Below, piece after piece: positions 34,803-37,524 of a DNA stretch of 37,524 nt (position 1 is the first letter of the stretch; every line of letters starts with the position of its first letter). The notes beneath the pieces were generated by a model that saw nothing but the letters and a program-made list of their open reading frames with translations, was not told the origin of the DNA and did not search any database. The translations under genes were made by a program, and so were the position numbers. The stretch is from Firmicutes bacterium UBA2598. Its GTDB lineage: Bacteria > Bacillota > PH28-bin88. The stretch is taken from positions 13,357 to 50,880 of the forward strand of contig DDKM01000072.1 of assembly GCA_002339345.1 (NCBI GenBank), in the 5' to 3' direction.

Positions 34803-34831
34803 ATGATATCATGCCTTCAGGAGGGCGTCAA
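34803..34831 (-). promoter_or_regulatory. Promoter of the hisZ operon
   Basis: On the minus strand TTGACG (34826-34831), an exact 17-base spacer and TATCAT (34803-34808) form a strong vegetative-type promoter. The -35 lies inside the last codons of the regulator gene. Transcription would start near 34796. Confidence 0.65.
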
Positions 34832-35140
34832 CCCTGCGTCAATACCCTTTGCTACCCCCAACCGTCCCAACACCAGCTTATACCCGTCCGCACCGTAATT
34901 AAGGGCCCTTTTCACCCTGCTGATGGTGGCGGTACTGGCCCCTGTCGATTCAGCAATGGCGGCATAGGTGTTTTCCCGCGTCAGCATCTGCGCGACCGCC
35001 CAACGCTGGGCCAGGGCCTGCAGTTCCGCCACGGTGCAGATATCCTCAAAAAAGCGGTAACATTCCTCTTCGCTTTCCAGTGCGAGAATAGCCCTGAACA
35101 GGTCATCCACCATATCGCTTTTCAGGCGGCTTTGAAACAC
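34817..35140 (-). CDS. YerC/HisR-like TrpR-family transcriptional regulator
   Basis: The 107-residue protein is a small all-helical TrpR/YerC-type DNA-binding protein. A dimerisation part (DMVDDLFRAILALESEEECYRFF) is followed by the helix-turn-helix TYAAIAESTGASTATISRVKRAL. From memory, members of this group near his genes in Firmicutes have been proposed to control histidine synthesis and are called HisR. The frame is open from 35149, but that GTG is inside the AAGGAGG ribosome site, so the GTG at 35140 (eight-base spacing) is used. The gene precedes hisZ on the same strand. Confidence 0.85.
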   Translation of the reverse strand: MFQSRLKSDMVDDLFRAILALESEEECYRFFEDICTVAELQALAQRWAVAQMLTRENTYAAIAESTGASTATISRVKRALNYGADGYKLVLGRLGVAKGIDAGLTPS

Positions 35141-35252
35141 CTGTCCCACCTCCTTGTTTGGGAGGAATTATTCTCCACCGCCAGGCCTTCTCCTGCACCG
35201 GAAAACCACCCCGCTGGCGCCATCAGAATAAAAATCCTATCCATAAGTGTGT

Positions 35253-35283
35253 ATTATATCCCATTATTATTTAATATATCCCA
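35253..35283 (-). promoter_or_regulatory. TATAAT -10 and 20-bp direct repeat upstream of the regulator gene
   Basis: A perfect TATAAT (35253-35258, minus strand) sits in an AT-rich tract upstream of yerC/hisR. No good -35 is at the right distance (TTGTGG at 35281-35286 is 22 bases away). The 9-mer TATATCCCA occurs twice, at 35255-35263 and 35275-35283, exactly 20 bases apart and overlapping the -10. This could be an operator for a factor that binds two turns of the helix. Confidence 0.4.
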
Positions 35284-35363
35284 CAATCGTATTACCTGAC
35301 AGGTGAAGTGGGGTTAAACAGAGAATAAACGCCATAAACTTGTGAATAAAGACACATACTTCA

Positions 35364-35419
35364 GGCCACAGGTCGCCATAACCGGCCACGAACCAGAGCC
35401 AGCCGAAAGGCTGGTTTTT
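35364..35419 (+). promoter_or_regulatory. Candidate structured leader with terminator (riboswitch or attenuator)
   Basis: On the + strand GGCC-GGT (35364-35373) pairs with ACC-GGCC (35381-35387). Then CCAGCC (35399-35404), a GAAA tetraloop and GGCTGG (35409-35414) form a perfect stem followed by five T (35415-35419), a terminator shape. AACCAG at 35391-35396 can alternatively pair with CTGGTT at 35411-35416, which would break the terminator. No + strand gene lies upstream to be ended here, so a leader for the ferredoxin/molybdoenzyme operon is the simplest explanation. I could not match it to a known riboswitch class. A molybdenum-cofactor type would fit the genes. The rest of 35141-35545 holds the promoters listed. 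Confidence 0.45.
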
Positions 35420-35477
35420 GCATCCTTACGGCGGGAAAGGGCATGACAGGGGGTGAGATAAAACCGGACAGCCCGGA

Positions 35478-35505
35478 TTGGGGTTCCAGGGAAAGGCTGT
35501 ATATT
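35478..35505 (+). promoter_or_regulatory. Candidate promoter directly before the ferredoxin gene
   Basis: TTGGGG (35478-35483), a 16-base spacer and TATATT (35500-35505) could drive transcription from about 35512, giving a 34-base leader. The -35 is moderate. If this is used, the 35364-35419 structure would be bypassed. Confidence 0.35.
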
Positions 35506-35545
35506 ATCGTCGGCATGGTTAAAAGAACACAAGGAGGGATTACCA

Positions 35546-36118
35546 TTGGCCAGGGAAGGAATCTACATGGACACCAGCCTTTGCGTGGAGTGCCACGCCT
35601 GCCGGCTGGCCTGCCAGTTGCAAAACCAGCTTCCGCCGGAAGATACCTACATCAAGCTGAAATTTGTGGAAAGGGGAGAATTCCCCAAGGTGGCCCATCT
35701 CATCTGCCGCCAGAGCTGCCTGCACTGCCTGCAGGCACCATGTGTGGAGGTGTGCCCCGCCAAAGCGGTGCAAAAAAGCGCCCAAACCAGCCTGACTCTG
35801 TACGATGCCACCAAGTGTATCGGTTGTGGCCTGTGTGTGAAGGCGTGCCCCTTTGGGGTTCCCCAGTTAAAGGGCGGTAAAGCCCTGCGCTGTACCGGCT
35901 GCCCGGATTTGACGGAAAGCGGCAAGGCTCCGGCCTGTGTGGGCACTTGCATCACAAATGCGCTGAAATTCGGTGAGCGAGAACAACTCTCACAGGAAGG
36001 GGAAAAACGGGTAGCAGCCCTAAAGGGGACATTTCCGGACACATTGGTATACAGCCCCGCCCGCCTGGGCTTGCTCCAGGTGCTGCGGGACAAACCGGCT
36101 ACCTTCAATTTACCATAA
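35546..36118 (+). CDS. Four-cluster ferredoxin subunit (DmsB/PhsB/NrfC type) of a molybdoenzyme complex
   Basis: The 190-residue iron-sulfur protein has four [4Fe-4S] motifs: CVECHACRLAC (Cys13/16/19/23), CLHCLQAPCVEVCP, CIGCGLCVKACP, and CTGCPDLTESGKAPACVGTC. The second and fourth are the spaced versions characteristic of electron-transfer subunits of molybdopterin oxidoreductases. There is no signal peptide of its own, as is common since it is carried out bound to the Tat-exported partner. The start TTG at 35546 has AAGGAGGG seven bases upstream. It passes electrons between a membrane subunit (probably beyond the right edge) and the catalytic subunit encoded 26 bases downstream. Confidence 0.9.
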   Translation: MAREGIYMDTSLCVECHACRLACQLQNQLPPEDTYIKLKFVERGEFPKVAHLICRQSCLHCLQAPCVEVCPAKAVQKSAQTSLTLYDATKCIGCGLCVKACPFGVPQLKGGKALRCTGCPDLTESGKAPACVGTCITNALKFGEREQLSQEGEKRVAALKGTFPDTLVYSPARLGLLQVLRDKPATFNLP

Positions 36119-36144
36119 AACCGGTGATGAAGGAGGGATTAACA

Positions 36145-37524
36145 GTGCTTATCAACCGCCGTACCTTTTTGAAAACCACTGCTGCCACCGCAGCCTTGTT
36201 AACCGCCAGCCCGGTGCTGGACAAAAACTCCTGGGCCGCGGCCCAGTCCGGCACGCCGGTGGAGATCAAGCCCACCCTGTGTAACGGTTGTTCCAGCCAT
36301 TGCGGAATGTGGGTACACACCCGGAACAACAGGGTTTGGAAGGCCACAGGGATGGCCGACCATCCCCGCAGCCGGGGCAAGCTTTGTGCCAGGGCCCACG
36401 GCGCCCTGACCTGGCAGTATGACCCCAATCGCCTGACCGTACCCCTAAAGCGGGAGGGCAACCGGTTTGTCCCCATCGGCTGGGACCAGGCCCTTAGCGA
36501 AATCGCAGCCAAACTGAAAACCATTCTGGACACAGCGGGACCGGGAACGGTATTTTACGCCCACAACCCCAGAGAAACGGGCGTATTCTACGGCCAGCGG
36601 TTCATGCACGCCATCGGTGCCCCTACCATCTGTACCCATAACGCGGCGTGCAACACCTCTCTGACCGCCGGCTTCGGCTTTGCCTTCGGCTCCACCCCAG
36701 GTGTGGACACCGGCAATGCCAAATACATTTTACTGATCGGACGCAACTATGGTGAAGGCATCCGCACCTCTGCCGCCACCAGCACCATGGGGGCCATCGC
36801 CAAGGGGGTAAAGGTGGTTTGCGTGGATCCCAGGCAGAGCGCCACGGCAGCCATTGCCACCGAATGGGTCCCTATCCGCCCCGGCGCCGACCTAGCGTTG
36901 GTACTGGCTATGTGCAACGTGATAATCACCGAAAAACTCTATGATGAGGTATTTATCAAGGAAAACACCGTCGGCTTCGATGAGTTTGCGGCTGCGGTAA
37001 AGGAATACACACCCCAGTGGGCTGCCCCCATCACCGACATTCCGGCCGATACCATCACCCGGTTAGCCAGAGAACTGGCGGCAGCTAAGCCAAGCTGTTT
37101 CGTGGACCCTTCCTGGAAGGGCGCCTTCGGCACCAACTACAAGAACAGCACCATCACCGCCTTTGCGGTTGGTTGCTTAAACGGCTTGCTGGGTAATATC
37201 GGCGCCACCGGCGGGCTGACTTTCTACCCCAGTCCATCCTTCGGCAGTCTTGATGCCACCAAGCACCCCGCCCCCCCCAGGCCCACCATTCCCAGGGCGG
37301 ATGGTGCAGGGGTAAAAGGGGAGTGGCCCCTGGCCCCTACCGGACCGGGACTACCCCACTACCTGGCCCAAAAGGCCAAGGAAGGCAAGGTGAAGGCCGC
37401 CTTCATCCGCCACCACAACCCGGTGCGCAACTTCCCGGACCATCGGCACATGCTGGATGGGTTCGGCAGCCTGGAATTGCTGGTGGTCTTCGACACCCAC
37501 CTGCGGGAAACCGGGATGGTTGCC
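36145..37524 (+). CDS. Tat-exported molybdopterin oxidoreductase catalytic subunit (partial, C-terminus beyond window)
   Basis: The first 460 residues are visible. The N terminus NRRTFLKTTAATAALL is a twin-arginine signal. A [4Fe-4S] site follows with Cys46, Cys49, Cys53 and Cys81, then the molybdopterin domain. The probable Mo ligand is Cys169 in ICTHNAACNTS, so this one does not use selenocysteine. YILLIGRNYGEG and VVCVDPRQSATA are typical of the PsrA/PhsA/TtrA-like branch. The substrate (polysulfide, thiosulfate, tetrathionate, arsenate or other) cannot be told. The GTG at 36145 has AAGGAGGG seven bases upstream. Confidence 0.88.
   Translation, partial: MLINRRTFLKTTAATAALLTASPVLDKNSWAAAQSGTPVEIKPTLCNGCSSHCGMWVHTRNNRVWKATGMADHPRSRGKLCARAHGALTWQYDPNRLTVPLKREGNRFVPIGWDQALSEIAAKLKTILDTAGPGTVFYAHNPRETGVFYGQRFMHAIGAPTICTHNAACNTSLTAGFGFAFGSTPGVDTGNAKYILLIGRNYGEGIRTSAATSTMGAIAKGVKVVCVDPRQSATAAIATEWVPIRPGADLALVLAMCNVIITEKLYDEVFIKENTVGFDEFAAAVKEYTPQWAAPITDIPADTITRLARELAAAKPSCFVDPSWKGAFGTNYKNSTITAFAVGCLNGLLGNIGATGGLTFYPSPSFGSLDATKHPAPPRPTIPRADGAGVKGEWPLAPTGPGLPHYLAQKAKEGKVKAAFIRHHNPVRNFPDHRHMLDGFGSLELLVVFDTHLRETGMVA

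Noticed and set aside
35340..35357. CRP/FNR-type site TTGTGA-N6-ACACAT
   Set aside because: The second half deviates from TCACAA, and a single weak site is not enough evidence.
35364..35460. Cyclic di-GMP-I riboswitch
   Set aside because: The GAAA stem is present, but the conserved GCAAAGCC-type core and the later TTACCG element are missing.

Overview
The window looks like chromosomal DNA of an anaerobic, moderately GC-rich Firmicute of the Clostridia (a Peptococcaceae-like lineage such as the Desulfotomaculum/Pelotomaculum/Thermincola relatives is my best guess from memory, not a search result). The reasons are strong AGGAGG ribosome binding sites, frequent GTG and TTG starts, lipoprotein signal peptides, S-layer homology domains, a selenocysteine formate dehydrogenase, a HisZ-dependent short HisG, and a YerC/TrpR-like regulator next to the histidine operon.

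Left part (1-7969): a partial small gene and a CapA-like lipoprotein gene run leftwards. A formate operon runs rightwards: formate/nitrite-family channel, NuoE-like and NuoF-like flavin/Fe-S subunits, and a large cytoplasmic formate dehydrogenase whose reading frame is interrupted by an in-frame UGA at 6275-6277, followed by a SECIS-type hairpin. It is a selenoprotein, not a broken gene. Together the products should carry formate across the membrane and couple its oxidation (or CO2 reduction) to NAD(P) and perhaps ferredoxin. A diverged 48-bp tandem repeat straddles the start of the NuoF-like gene.

Middle part (7999-27859, all minus strand): two complete, tandem, separately encoded dipeptide/oligopeptide ABC transporters (binding protein, two permeases, two ATPases each). 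Each has a strong perfect hairpin between the binding-protein gene and the permease genes. An SLH-domain surface protein gene with a long leader lies directly upstream of the second transporter. Upstream of that is a five-gene set: a peptide-type binding protein with no transporter of its own, a small DUF6305-like lipoprotein, a multi-membrane-segment histidine kinase, a CitB-type response regulator, and the DNA helicase gene pcrA. The first four look like a signalling module that senses a solute through an orphan binding protein. This is the most promising candidate here for a little-described system.

Right part (27954-35140, minus strand): a histidine operon, yerC/hisR then hisZ-hisG-hisD-hisB-hisH-hisA-hisF-hisIE, tightly packed with several overlaps. 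It ends with a 52-residue small ORF, not previously called, and a clear terminator. A good promoter with an overlapping palindrome lies between the regulator gene and hisZ. hisC and a histidinol-phosphatase gene are absent from the cluster.

Right edge (35141-37524): a divergent intergenic region with a candidate attenuator/riboswitch-like leader, then a rightward operon of a four-cluster ferredoxin and a Tat-exported molybdopterin oxidoreductase that runs off the window. No tRNA, rRNA, insertion sequence, CRISPR or prophage was seen.
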